Source: Planctomycetota bacterium
GTDB lineage: Bacteria > Planctomycetota > UBA1135 > GCA-002686595
Assembly (NCBI GenBank): GCA_023150475.1
Contig: JAKLKU010000011.1
Span: 1-64,000, forward strand
Reading direction: 5' to 3'
DNA: 64,000 nt
Shown here: one piece after another, positions 1 to 7,902 of the stretch
How the letters are laid out: every line of letters begins with the position of its first letter
How positions within the stretch are numbered: position 1 is the first letter of the stretch
The notes under the pieces: generated by a model
Told to the model about the DNA's origin: nothing
Database searches by the model: none
What the model saw: only the letters and a program-made list of their open reading frames with translations
Made by a program: the position numbers and the translations under genes

Positions 1-2
1 TG

Positions 3-38
3 CGCTTCAAGGACGGCATCAAGGTCATCGCCGCGTGA
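3..38 (+). CDS. 3' end of a truncated gene, product unknown
   Basis: An open frame entering from the left edge reads RFKDGIKVIAA and then stops with TGA at 36-38. Only eleven residues are visible, so no family can be assigned. It is on the same strand as the metal-resistance genes that follow and may belong to that cluster. The other two forward frames carry no convincing coding signal in so short a stretch. Confidence 0.4.
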   Translation, partial: RFKDGIKVIAA

Positions 39-111
39 TCTGCTCAACTCACCGTCCACAACTCTTGACCATTCCTCTCCCGCACGACATCGTTTGACGT
101 ACGGAGTTTCC

Positions 112-765
112 ATGACGATCCAGACAATCCTCACCCTCGTCCTCCTGCTCGTACCCGTGGGGCAGGATAAGCCGTCTGCTCCCGCCTCTCAGCCGGCGCC
201 GACGGCGAGCACACCGATCTACCCCAACGCCTCCTGCCCGATCATGGGCAAGCCGGTATCGACCAAGCTCTTCGCGGAGACCGACAAGGGGCGCATCTAC
301 GTCTGCTGCAAGGGCTGCGTGAAGGACATCCTCGCCGATGTTCCCACCGCCTACCGCACTGCGTTCCCGTCCGACAAGAAGGTCGCGAACAAGGTCTGCC
401 CCGTGACCGGCGGGGAGATCACCAAGGATTCCCCCACAGTCGTCTTGCAGGGCTTCGAGTTTTTCGTGCGGGGCAAGGAGAACGTTCGCGCTGCACAGGA
501 GAATTCGCAGGTCGTCTTGGCGAAGCTGAACGACCCGAAGCTCGTCGATCTCGACAACAAGACCTGCCCCGTCACGGGCGATGCTGTCGCCAAGAACACC
601 TTCGTCGTGATCGAGGGCACGATCGTCCGGCTCTCGTCGGCGAAGCTCCTCGAGGGGGTCGCGAAGGATCCGGCCAAGGTCCTGGCGAAGGCCAAGGAGA
701 TCCGCGCGAAAGAGGAGAAGGAGCAAGCGGCCAAACAGGGGCAGGGTGAGGGCAAGAAGCCTTGA
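112..765 (+). CDS. Secreted CPxxG-repeat metal-binding protein
   Basis: A 217-aa protein with an N-terminal hydrophobic export segment (residues about 3-18) followed by a Pro/Ala-rich linker. The mature part holds three units of about 60 aa, each opening with a CPxxG motif (CPIMGKP, CPVTGGE, CPVTGDA). The first unit also carries a CCKGC motif resembling the TRASH/YHS metal-binding fold, while the other two have lost it. The C-terminus is a Lys/Glu-rich tail. The ATG at 112 is chosen because GGAG lies at 103-106; a TTG at 94 would extend it by six residues. The position at the head of a TolC-MCO-RND cluster suggests binding of copper or a similar metal outside the cytoplasm. The metal is inferred, not shown. 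Confidence 0.75.
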   Translation: MTIQTILTLVLLLVPVGQDKPSAPASQPAPTASTPIYPNASCPIMGKPVSTKLFAETDKGRIYVCCKGCVKDILADVPTAYRTAFPSDKKVANKVCPVTGGEITKDSPTVVLQGFEFFVRGKENVRAAQENSQVVLAKLNDPKLVDLDNKTCPVTGDAVAKNTFVVIEGTIVRLSSAKLLEGVAKDPAKVLAKAKEIRAKEEKEQAAKQGQGEGKKP

Positions 766-1010
766 CCGTTTCCACTCACACGTCGGCGCGAGAGTGGAGG
801 TGCATCGTCTGCATCGCGCTCGCGCCGGCATGCGTCGGAGTCCCCGCGATGCCCGAGGTAGCGAACACTCATCCCGCCTCGCTGCAAGCCGCGGAGTCGC
901 CTAGGCCCGACCGGCCTTCGGTTCTCAGTGGACCTGCGAATCCCCAGGCCGTTCCGGCAACCGAGGCCGCTCCAGAGATGATGCCGGCCCACGGAGGTCA
1001 CAAGGAATGA
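762..1010 (+). CDS. Small secreted protein with His-rich tail, hypothetical
   Basis: An 82-aa frame starting at a TTG that overlaps the preceding stop and ending with an ATGA overlap onto the TolC-family gene. It has a short hydrophobic stretch with cysteines (residues about 13-28), a Pro/Ala-rich middle and the tail HGGHKE, which could hold metal. Small His-ended proteins are common beside metal efflux genes. It has no recognisable domain and the start is weak. Its main support is the translational coupling on both sides. It could still be non-coding spacer. Confidence 0.45.
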   Translation: MTVSTHTSAREWRCIVCIALAPACVGVPAMPEVANTHPASLQAAESPRPDRPSVLSGPANPQAVPATEAAPEMMPAHGGHKE

Positions 1011-2425
1011 GCACCCGGCTCATCCTGAGTCTGCTTCTGGCGACGGGCGCATGGGGTTGCGCTTCCGTGGGCGAGGAGCGCGAGTCGGCCGCTGCGAACA
1101 TCGCCGCGCTCACGCGAGAGCGGACGGGGTTCGAGCCCTCGACCGACATGCCCCAGGACGGCTCCTTTGCTGAACCAGCGCGCCAGCTCCTCGCCCAGCC
1201 GCTGACAGAGGAGGCGGCGATCCGCATCGCGCTCTTGAACAACCGCGAGGTCGCCGCCGCGTTCGCTCGGCTCGGCGTGGGGGTAGCGGAGCTGCACCAA
1301 GCCGGACTACTGGCGAACCCCGTCCTCGCCGCCAACGCCAAGTTCTTCGGGGGTGGAACCGAGATCGAGCTGGGCCTCGCCGAATCTTTGCTCGACGTCT
1401 TCTTCGTTGGCGCACGCAAGCGCGTCGCCGAAGCCGAATTCGAGGCGACGAGGCTCCACATCGCCGAGGAGATGGTGGGGCTCGTGTACGACGTCCGGAG
1501 GGCCTTCGTCGGGGTACGTGCCGCGGAGCGTCTGCTCGCGGTTGAGCGCGAAGTGCTCCGCGCAGCGCAGGCGTCCGTCGACCTGATGGGCGAGCTCCAC
1601 CGCGCCGGGAACGTCACGGACCCGGAGCTGACTTCCGAGGAACTGGGGCTCGCGCGTGCGAAGCTCGCAGTTGCTCGCGCCGAAGCTGGCCTCTTGGAAG
1701 CTCGCGAACCCCTCAACGAATTGCTCGGACTCTGGGGTGGCGCTGTGGCCTGGACAGTAGACGGTGCGCTCCCGGAGGACCCCACTGGAGGGCTCGACCT
1801 GGAGCACGTCGAGTCCCGCGCCATCCAGTCTAGCCTCATGCTCGCCGGTGTGCGCTCCGAGGCCACCGCGGCGGCTCGTCGTCTTGGCCTCGTCGGATGG
1901 GAGGCAGTCCTCGATCCAGGAGAGCTGGGAGTCGTTGCCAAACGCGAGGTCGACGGCGGTGATTGGGGCCTCGGCCCCGCACTCGGGTTCAGCCTTCCGC
2001 TGTTCGACTCGGGTGCTGCACGAAAGGCCGCCGTGACCGCTGCTCTCGAGGCGCTTCTCGCGGAGCACGTGGCGGGAGCTGTCCGGGTGCGATCTGCGGC
2101 ACGACGCCTGCGGGAGAGGAGCGCGGCTTTGGCCGATCAGCTGCGCTTCATCGAAGCAGAGGAGTTGCCGAAGTCGAAGCGCCTCGTCCGCGAGACACTG
2201 CGCAACTACAACGCGATGCAGATCGGAGCCTTCGGAGTGTTCGTCGCTCGGCAGCAGGAGATCGAAGCGATGCAGGGCTACGTGGAGACATTGCGGGCCG
2301 CATGGACTGCGCGCATCGACCTGGAAGAACTGCTCGCAGGGAGCTTCCGCGAGTCTCGCGTGGAGGCGGAACCGAGCACCCTCCGGGCGGCATCCAGATC
2401 CAAAGGGATGAAGGGACAGCACTGA
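1007..2425 (+). CDS. TolC-family outer-membrane efflux lipoprotein (CusC-like)
   Basis: A 472-aa protein with a lipoprotein signal peptide (cleavage before Cys18 in LATGAWGC). The Ala/Leu/Glu-rich helical repeats of the outer-membrane efflux protein family run through residues about 60-450. Members form the trimeric outer-membrane duct of RND pumps and take substrate from a periplasmic adaptor. The start overlaps the stop of the upstream small gene (ATGA). The stop is one base before the multicopper oxidase start, so the genes are co-transcribed. A second TolC-family gene sits about 2 kb downstream beside the adaptor and pump, so this copy may serve another transporter or be redundant. Confidence 0.85.
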   Translation: MSTRLILSLLLATGAWGCASVGEERESAAANIAALTRERTGFEPSTDMPQDGSFAEPARQLLAQPLTEEAAIRIALLNNREVAAAFARLGVGVAELHQAGLLANPVLAANAKFFGGGTEIELGLAESLLDVFFVGARKRVAEAEFEATRLHIAEEMVGLVYDVRRAFVGVRAAERLLAVEREVLRAAQASVDLMGELHRAGNVTDPELTSEELGLARAKLAVARAEAGLLEAREPLNELLGLWGGAVAWTVDGALPEDPTGGLDLEHVESRAIQSSLMLAGVRSEATAAARRLGLVGWEAVLDPGELGVVAKREVDGGDWGLGPALGFSLPLFDSGAARKAAVTAALEALLAEHVAGAVRVRSAARRLRERSAALADQLRFIEAEELPKSKRLVRETLRNYNAMQIGAFGVFVARQQEIEAMQGYVETLRAAWTARIDLEELLAGSFRESRVEAEPSTLRAASRSKGMKGQH

Positions 2426-2426
2426 C

Positions 2427-3728
2427 ATGAGCACGTCTCGCCGAACATTCCTCCTTCGCTCCACGACGACCGCGTTCGCCGCCGGGTCTCTCCCCGCGAT
2501 GTTGCGCGCGGCGCCAGCGAGCACCGTCTCGGCCGAAGCACTGCGTACAGGGTTTCCGCTCGGTGTTCCCGGGCGGGACTACCTGCCAACCGTGACGCCG
2601 AACTCGGTGACCTTGCCGCATCGCGTCGTGAACGGCGTGAAGGTCTTCCATCTGATCGCCGAGGACGTCGAGCACGAGTTCGCGCCCGGCATGAAGGCGC
2701 ACTGCTGGGGCTACAACGGCCGCGTCCATGGCCCCACGATCGAAGCCGTCGAGGGCGACCGCGTGCGCATCTACGTGACCAATCGGCTCGACGTGCCGAC
2801 CAGTGTCCACTGGCACGGCTTCCTGATCCCGAACGGCATGGACGGCGTCGGAGGCTTGACCCAGCGGCCGATTCCGCCCGGCGACACGTTCAAGTACGAG
2901 TTCGTGCTCCGCCAGCACGGAACGTACATGTACCACTCGCACCACGACGAGATGACGCAGATGGCCATGGGCATGATGGGCATGTTCGTCGTCCATCCCC
3001 GCAACCCGAACTCGCCTCCGCCCGACCGTGACTACTCGTTCCTCTTGAGCGAGTGGAAGATGACGCCAGGCGTGCGTCGTCCCGACCCCAACGAGATGGC
3101 TGACTTCAATGTCCTTACGTTCAACGCGAAGATCGCGCCCGCGACCGAGTCGATCGTGGCGCGCACGGGTGAGCGCGTGCGCATCCGGATCGGGAACCTC
3201 TCCGCGATGGATCACCATCCAATCCACTTGCATGGCCACTCGTTCGTCGTCACCGAGACGGACGGCGGCGTGATCCCCGAGCAAGGTCGCTGGCCCGAGG
3301 TCAGCGTGCTCGTCCCGGTCGGCAGCACGCGCACGATCGAGTTCGTCGCGGACAATCCGGGCGACTGGGCGTTGCACTGCCACATGACGCACCACGTCAT
3401 GACGCAGATGGGCCACGGCATCCCGAACCTGATCGGTGTCGATCCGAGCCTCTTCGATCACAAGATCGAGGAAGTCGTGCCCGAGTTCGAGGGCATGGGC
3501 ATGGCCATGGACGGCGAGATCGACGACTCGATCCCGCCGAACAGCCTGCCAATGGTGAGCACGCGCGGCCCGTTCGGCTACATCACGATGAGCGGCATGT
3601 TCACCTTGCTCAAGGTGCGCGATCAGCTCGACGAGAGCGGGGGCGTGAGTCCCTACGTTCATCCGGAGGGGACCGTGGCAGACAAGGCCGCTGACGAAGA
3701 CCTAAAAAGTGACGGGATCGAGACTTGA
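2427..3728 (+). CDS. Multicopper oxidase with Tat signal (CopA/laccase type)
   Basis: A 433-aa protein with a twin-arginine signal (SRRTFLL near residue 4, then a hydrophobic stretch) for folded export. All four copper-ligand blocks are visible: HWHG (about 129-132), YHSHHDE (about 171-177), HPIHLHGH (about 263-270) and HCHMTHH (about 316-322). The Met/His-rich segment that follows is typical of copper-tolerance oxidases. Members oxidise Cu(I) to the less toxic Cu(II) in the periplasm, or oxidise phenolic substrates. The gene starts one base after the TolC-family gene. The length is short for the CopA family (usually about 550-600 aa), so it is a compact variant. Confidence 0.9.
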   Translation: MSTSRRTFLLRSTTTAFAAGSLPAMLRAAPASTVSAEALRTGFPLGVPGRDYLPTVTPNSVTLPHRVVNGVKVFHLIAEDVEHEFAPGMKAHCWGYNGRVHGPTIEAVEGDRVRIYVTNRLDVPTSVHWHGFLIPNGMDGVGGLTQRPIPPGDTFKYEFVLRQHGTYMYHSHHDEMTQMAMGMMGMFVVHPRNPNSPPPDRDYSFLLSEWKMTPGVRRPDPNEMADFNVLTFNAKIAPATESIVARTGERVRIRIGNLSAMDHHPIHLHGHSFVVTETDGGVIPEQGRWPEVSVLVPVGSTRTIEFVADNPGDWALHCHMTHHVMTQMGHGIPNLIGVDPSLFDHKIEEVVPEFEGMGMAMDGEIDDSIPPNSLPMVSTRGPFGYITMSGMFTLLKVRDQLDESGGVSPYVHPEGTVADKAADEDLKSDGIET

Positions 3729-3764
3729 AACGCCTTCGAGGTCTGCAAGTTGACGCCACTTCCC

Positions 3765-3783
3765 GAGACGTCCGGGCCGTCTC
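3765..3783. terminator. Hairpin downstream of the multicopper oxidase
   Basis: A perfect 6-bp inverted repeat (GAGACG / CGTCTC) around a 7-nt loop lies 37 bp after the oxidase stop. It has no T-run, so it is at best a weak or Rho-assisted terminator closing the first transcription unit. Confidence 0.3.
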
Positions 3784-3904
3784 CCTTGGCTCTCAAGATG
3801 CCTCGGGCCGTTCGGCTCGGTATGGGTGCTCCCAATTCGAGGAGGCATTACGCCCAAGTGCGTAGATCAACCGAAGGCCACACTAGCGTACACACTTGAA
3901 GGTC

Positions 3905-4372
3905 ATGATTCTCCGTGGCACTTGGCAGCAGATGGCATCTTGCACGGCGATAGCCTTGCTGCTCGTCCTGTGGCCTGTGCTGTGCTGCTGCGGCTTCAAT
4001 CACCTCGGCTGCGGTAAGGACGCGTCGCCGGACACGATGGCGCGGTCGGCCGATGAGGGGCAACACCAGGTCGCGGCAGGTGAACACCACGGGGCCTCCG
4101 GACGTTGCCACGGCGGTTCGAGCGGCGGGTGTCACGACGACAGCCCGGGCGATCAAGGCCCGGACGATGGTTGCGGCTGCCAGAAGTCGAAGACGCAGCT
4201 CTCCAGTGTCGACACGGTGCACGCGTCGTTCGTCGCACCGATCGTCGTCGCTGCCTTGCTCCCGGCCATGAGCACGAACCCGCCACCCGCGCGTTCGATC
4301 GCACGGTGGACCTCGAGGGTCGAGCGACCGCCGCCACTGACGTTGTCGCAGTTGCGCGTGTTGCGCATCTAG
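3905..4372 (+). CDS. Small Cys/His-rich membrane-anchored protein
   Basis: A protein of about 155 aa with an N-terminal hydrophobic helix (residues about 12-28, ending in CCCGF). A soluble stretch rich in His, Cys, Gly and Asp follows (for example GEHHGASGRCHGG and DDGCGCQK), then a second hydrophobic segment. The Cys/His clusters suggest metal binding in the periplasm. Such proteins commonly precede CusCBA-type operons, as here. The ATG at 3905 is preferred over the TTG at 3896, but neither has a strong ribosome binding site. The function is inferred from composition and location. Confidence 0.6.
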   Translation: MILRGTWQQMASCTAIALLLVLWPVLCCCGFNHLGCGKDASPDTMARSADEGQHQVAAGEHHGASGRCHGGSSGGCHDDSPGDQGPDDGCGCQKSKTQLSSVDTVHASFVAPIVVAALLPAMSTNPPPARSIARWTSRVERPPPLTLSQLRVLRI

Positions 4373-4529
4373 AGAGCGCGAACGGGCGACCTCGCCGGCG
4401 GTGAACTTCCGCCCGCGGAGGTCGCTTCGTCTTCGTCTCGCGTCGAGCTCGCGCGCCGCTGCGGCGCCATTGCTCCGCGCTCCGGCGATCCGCTCTCTCG
4501 TCCGCGCAACCACTGCCCGAGGTCCGACC

Positions 4530-5912
4530 ATGTTCAGTCACCGCATTCGCTCTCTGCCCAATCCCGCTGTACGTGCCCTCGCCGCGTGCTCGATCGCGCT
4601 CGCCGCCGCGAGTTGCGTCCTCGCGCCCGCTGGCTACGACGACGAGCGCGAGCGCTCCGACGTCGCAGGCAAGCCCTACGAGCAACCTCCCGAGCATCGC
4701 GAGCTCCCCGAGCTCACCGCGCGCCCGACCTGGCGCGAGGTGCTCGAGCGCGCGTTCCTCGCCAACGGCGATCTCGAGGCCGCCTACTTCGAGTGGCGCG
4801 CGGCGCTCGAGCGCGTCGAGATCGCGGCCGGCTGGCCGAACACGAGCCTGATGCCGTCGTTCAGCTACATGTTCTCCAGCGGCTCGATGAAAGCCTGGGA
4901 CCGCACGACGGTCAACCTGGGCTTCGACGGGTCGGAGAACCTCGAGCTGCCGGTCAAGACGCGAAAGGCGGCCGAGGTCGCCCTCGCCGACGCGCGCGCG
5001 GCGGGGGAGCGCTTCCGGGAAGCGAAGTTCCTGCTGCAGAAGCGCGTGCTCGACGGCTGGCTCGATCTTGCGCTCGCGGAGGAAGGGCTGCGCATCGCGC
5101 GCGCTGACCTCGAACTCCTGCGCGTCGTCGCGGGCACCGCCGCGCCACGCGTGCAGTCGGGTGGGCCACAGCGAGAGCTGCTGCAAGCCGACATCGAGGT
5201 CCGCGAGGCCGAGAACCGCGTGCTGAACGCCGGAGCAGAGGCGCGAGCGATACGTGCGATGCTCAACGGGATGCTCGCGCGCGACGCGTACGCGCCGCTG
5301 GAGGTCGGAGAACAGCTTCCCGAGCCGCGCGGCGTGCCCGACGACGATGCACGTGTGCTCGCACTCGGCGTCGACAGCAGCCCGGAGCTCGCGGCGCTTG
5401 CCAACACGATCGAGGGCCGCGAGGACGCACTCGAGCTCGCGCGGCTGATGTACTTGCCCAACGTCAACCCGTTTGCGGGCTTCACCGGCGGCGTCTCTCA
5501 AGTCGTCGGCGTCGCCGTGATGCTGCCGACCACGCTGCCCGAGATTCGAGGCGGCATCGCCGAGGCGCGCGCGATGCTCGCCGAAGTGCGCGCGATGGAG
5601 CGCCAAGCGCGGCTCGACCGTACGGCGAGCTTCGTGGCGGGGCTGATCGTGCTGCGCAACAGCGCGCGCGAGGCCGAGCTGTTCCAAGGAAGCGTGCTCC
5701 CTGCAGCGCGGCTGCTCGCCAGCACGACGCAGCAGTCGTATGCGGCGGGCAGCGCCGACCTGCTGGAGCTGATCGAAGCCCAGCGCACGCTGCTCGACGT
5801 GCGCTTGATGGTCGCACAAGCGCGCATCGAGCGCGAACGGCGTGTCGCGGAGCTGGAGCAGCTCGCGGGAGTCGATTTCGAGACGGTCGCGAACCTTGGC
5901 GAGGAGCAGTGA
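4530..5912 (+). CDS. TolC-family outer-membrane protein of the RND efflux operon
   Basis: A 460-aa outer-membrane efflux protein. ATG 4530 is chosen because it gives a proper lipoprotein signal (SIALAAASC). The upstream in-frame extension to 4401 is Arg/Ala-rich and not signal-like. The long Glu/Ala/Leu heptad helices of the family follow. It ends one base before the adaptor gene, and the adaptor overlaps the pump gene, so the three form a classical tripartite CBA operon. The product would be the outer-membrane channel for the metal taken up by the pump. Confidence 0.85.
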   Translation: MFSHRIRSLPNPAVRALAACSIALAAASCVLAPAGYDDERERSDVAGKPYEQPPEHRELPELTARPTWREVLERAFLANGDLEAAYFEWRAALERVEIAAGWPNTSLMPSFSYMFSSGSMKAWDRTTVNLGFDGSENLELPVKTRKAAEVALADARAAGERFREAKFLLQKRVLDGWLDLALAEEGLRIARADLELLRVVAGTAAPRVQSGGPQRELLQADIEVREAENRVLNAGAEARAIRAMLNGMLARDAYAPLEVGEQLPEPRGVPDDDARVLALGVDSSPELAALANTIEGREDALELARLMYLPNVNPFAGFTGGVSQVVGVAVMLPTTLPEIRGGIAEARAMLAEVRAMERQARLDRTASFVAGLIVLRNSAREAELFQGSVLPAARLLASTTQQSYAAGSADLLELIEAQRTLLDVRLMVAQARIERERRVAELEQLAGVDFETVANLGEEQ

Positions 5913-5913
5913 C

Positions 5914-7902
5914 ATGAACGCGAGCAACATCCATACCCAATCGAGTCGCGCGAGTGCCTCGCGCGTCCGCCTCGTCGTCGCGTCGCTCGTAGTGTTCGCC
6001 GTTGGTCTCGCAACGGGCGTGCTGTCGGGCGAGCGGATCCGCAAGGCGCTCGGCTTCGGCACTGAGCACGGAACTGCGGCAATGGAGCCGGCCGAAGCCG
6101 GTCAGCTCTGGACCTGCGGGATGCACCCGCAGGTGATCCAGGATCGCCCGGGCACGTGCCCGATCTGCGGAATGGCGCTCACGCCGGTCGCAGGCTCCGG
6201 CGCGCAGGCGCCGACAATGAGCGGCGAGCGGAAGATCAAGTACTGGTGGGACCCGATGATGAGCCCGCCGTACATCTCGGATCAGCCCGGGAAGAGCCCG
6301 ATGGGCATGGATCTCGTTCCCGTGTACGAGGACGAAGTCTCGGCCGGTTCGACGCTCGTGATCGACCCGAGCGTCGTGCAGAACATGGGCTTGCGCGTCG
6401 CTCGTGTCGGGGAGGCCCCGCTCGCGCGCTCGATCCGCGCCGTCGGCGTGCTCGCGGAGCCCGAGCCGTCGCGTCACGACGTCAACCTGCGCCTCGAAGG
6501 CTGGATCGACCGCCTGCACGCGGCCACCGAGGGCATGCGGCTTTCGAAGGGCGATCCACTCTTCGACCTTTACAGTCCAGAGCTGCAGGTCGCGATCGAG
6601 GAGCTGATCGGCGCGCGCAAGATGCGCGAGGTCCTCGCGAGCCGCGACCAGGCGGACGCCCTGTTCGGCGCTGCGACGCGCAAGCTCGAGCTCTACGGCC
6701 TCGCGCGAGACCAGGTCGACGCGCTCGCAGCGCTCGACACCGCGCCGCGCACGGTGACCTTCACCAGCCCGGCCGACGGCTTCCTGGTCGAGAAGATGGT
6801 CTACGCCGGCTCGGCGGTGATGGCAGGCGACACGGTGATGCGCATCGCGGACACGTCGAAGCTCTGGCTCGACGCGCGTGTCTTCGAGAAGGACCTCGCG
6901 CACGTCCGCATCGACCAAGAGGTAAGCGCGCGCGTCGACGGCCGCCCTGGCGAGAGCTTCGAGGGCCGCGTGATCCTCGTGCACCCGCGCATCGATCCGA
7001 TCACGCGCGCCGCGCTCGTGCGCATGGAGCTCGACAACCCCGAGCTCACGCTGCGCCACGGGATGTTCGCGACGGCGTTCCTGGAGGTCCAGATCGCGTC
7101 GCGCGCGATCGTGGTGCCGCGCGAGGCGATCATCGACACCGGAGAGCGGCAGGTCGCGTTCGTGGCGCTCGACATGGGCCACTTCGAGCCGCGCAAGGTC
7201 GAGATGGGCGCGAGCGGCGACGGCGGCATCGTGCAAGTGCTGTCGGGGCTCGCGCCGGGCGAAGAAGTGGTCGTCAGCGGCCAGTTCCTGCTCGACGCCG
7301 AGAGCCGCATGAAGGAGGCGATCCAGCGCTTCTTGAAGGAGAAGTCCCTGCCCGCGGGCGCGCTGCCGAAGGGCGAGAAGCCCGTGGCGGCGTTGAAGGG
7401 GCTGCAAGGCGTGTCCGGGGAGTGGAAACGCGCGGCGGAGGACTTGCTCGCGGCGTACCTGGACGTCGCGCGCACACTCGGGGCACCGCAGACGTCCGAA
7501 GAGCCAGTCGATGTCACCCCGCTCGCGCTGGCGGCGGGCGCCCTGCGCACGCGTGCGATAGGCGGGGATCAGACGACGCTCGCCGACGAGCTCGTCAATG
7601 TCGTCGGCGCGATGTCCCAGCGGCCGATCGCAGAGCAGCGCAAGCTCTTCGCCGCCGTCAGCGACGCCGCGATCGAGTTCGCCACCCGCTCGCCGCGTAC
7701 CGGCGAGCGAGTACCGCGACTCCTCGTCGCGCACTGCCCGATGGTCGAGGCGCGCTGGCTGCAGGACGCCGAGTCAATCTCGAATCCGTACTACGCGACG
7801 ACGATGAAGCTTTGCGGCGAGATCGAGCGTGAGCTCGTCAGCCCGAGCGGCGACGCCGCCCCGGCCACCCAGGAGCACGATCACTCCGGAGGCCGCCGAT
7901 GA
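5914..7902 (+). CDS. cusB: CusB-like periplasmic adaptor with metal-binding and DUF3347 domains
   Basis: A 662-aa membrane-fusion protein. An N-terminal membrane anchor (about 15-40) is followed by two heavy-metal-binding segments: TCGMHPQV...CPICGMAL, and a degenerate copy ending in GKSPMGMDLVPVYEDE. Then come the biotinyl-lipoyl-like and beta-barrel parts of the HlyD/CusB family. The C-terminal 150 residues match DUF3347 (HCPM...WLQ...NPYY...LCG), another probable copper-binding domain. The family joins the RND pump to the outer-membrane channel and passes metal to the pump. It starts one base after the TolC-family stop and ends with an ATGA overlap onto the pump. Cu/Ag is the likeliest substrate given the Met/Cys motifs, but Zn/Co/Cd-type pumps share much of this layout. 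Confidence 0.88.
   Translation: MNASNIHTQSSRASASRVRLVVASLVVFAVGLATGVLSGERIRKALGFGTEHGTAAMEPAEAGQLWTCGMHPQVIQDRPGTCPICGMALTPVAGSGAQAPTMSGERKIKYWWDPMMSPPYISDQPGKSPMGMDLVPVYEDEVSAGSTLVIDPSVVQNMGLRVARVGEAPLARSIRAVGVLAEPEPSRHDVNLRLEGWIDRLHAATEGMRLSKGDPLFDLYSPELQVAIEELIGARKMREVLASRDQADALFGAATRKLELYGLARDQVDALAALDTAPRTVTFTSPADGFLVEKMVYAGSAVMAGDTVMRIADTSKLWLDARVFEKDLAHVRIDQEVSARVDGRPGESFEGRVILVHPRIDPITRAALVRMELDNPELTLRHGMFATAFLEVQIASRAIVVPREAIIDTGERQVAFVALDMGHFEPRKVEMGASGDGGIVQVLSGLAPGEEVVVSGQFLLDAESRMKEAIQRFLKEKSLPAGALPKGEKPVAALKGLQGVSGEWKRAAEDLLAAYLDVARTLGAPQTSEEPVDVTPLALAAGALRTRAIGGDQTTLADELVNVVGAMSQRPIAEQRKLFAAVSDAAIEFATRSPRTGERVPRLLVAHCPMVEARWLQDAESISNPYYATTMKLCGEIERELVSPSGDAAPATQEHDHSGGRR

Noticed and set aside
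5482..7734. Long reverse-strand open frame opposite the adaptor gene
   Set aside because: It is rich in Arg/His/Asp without domains, and the forward frame holds a clear CusB-type protein.
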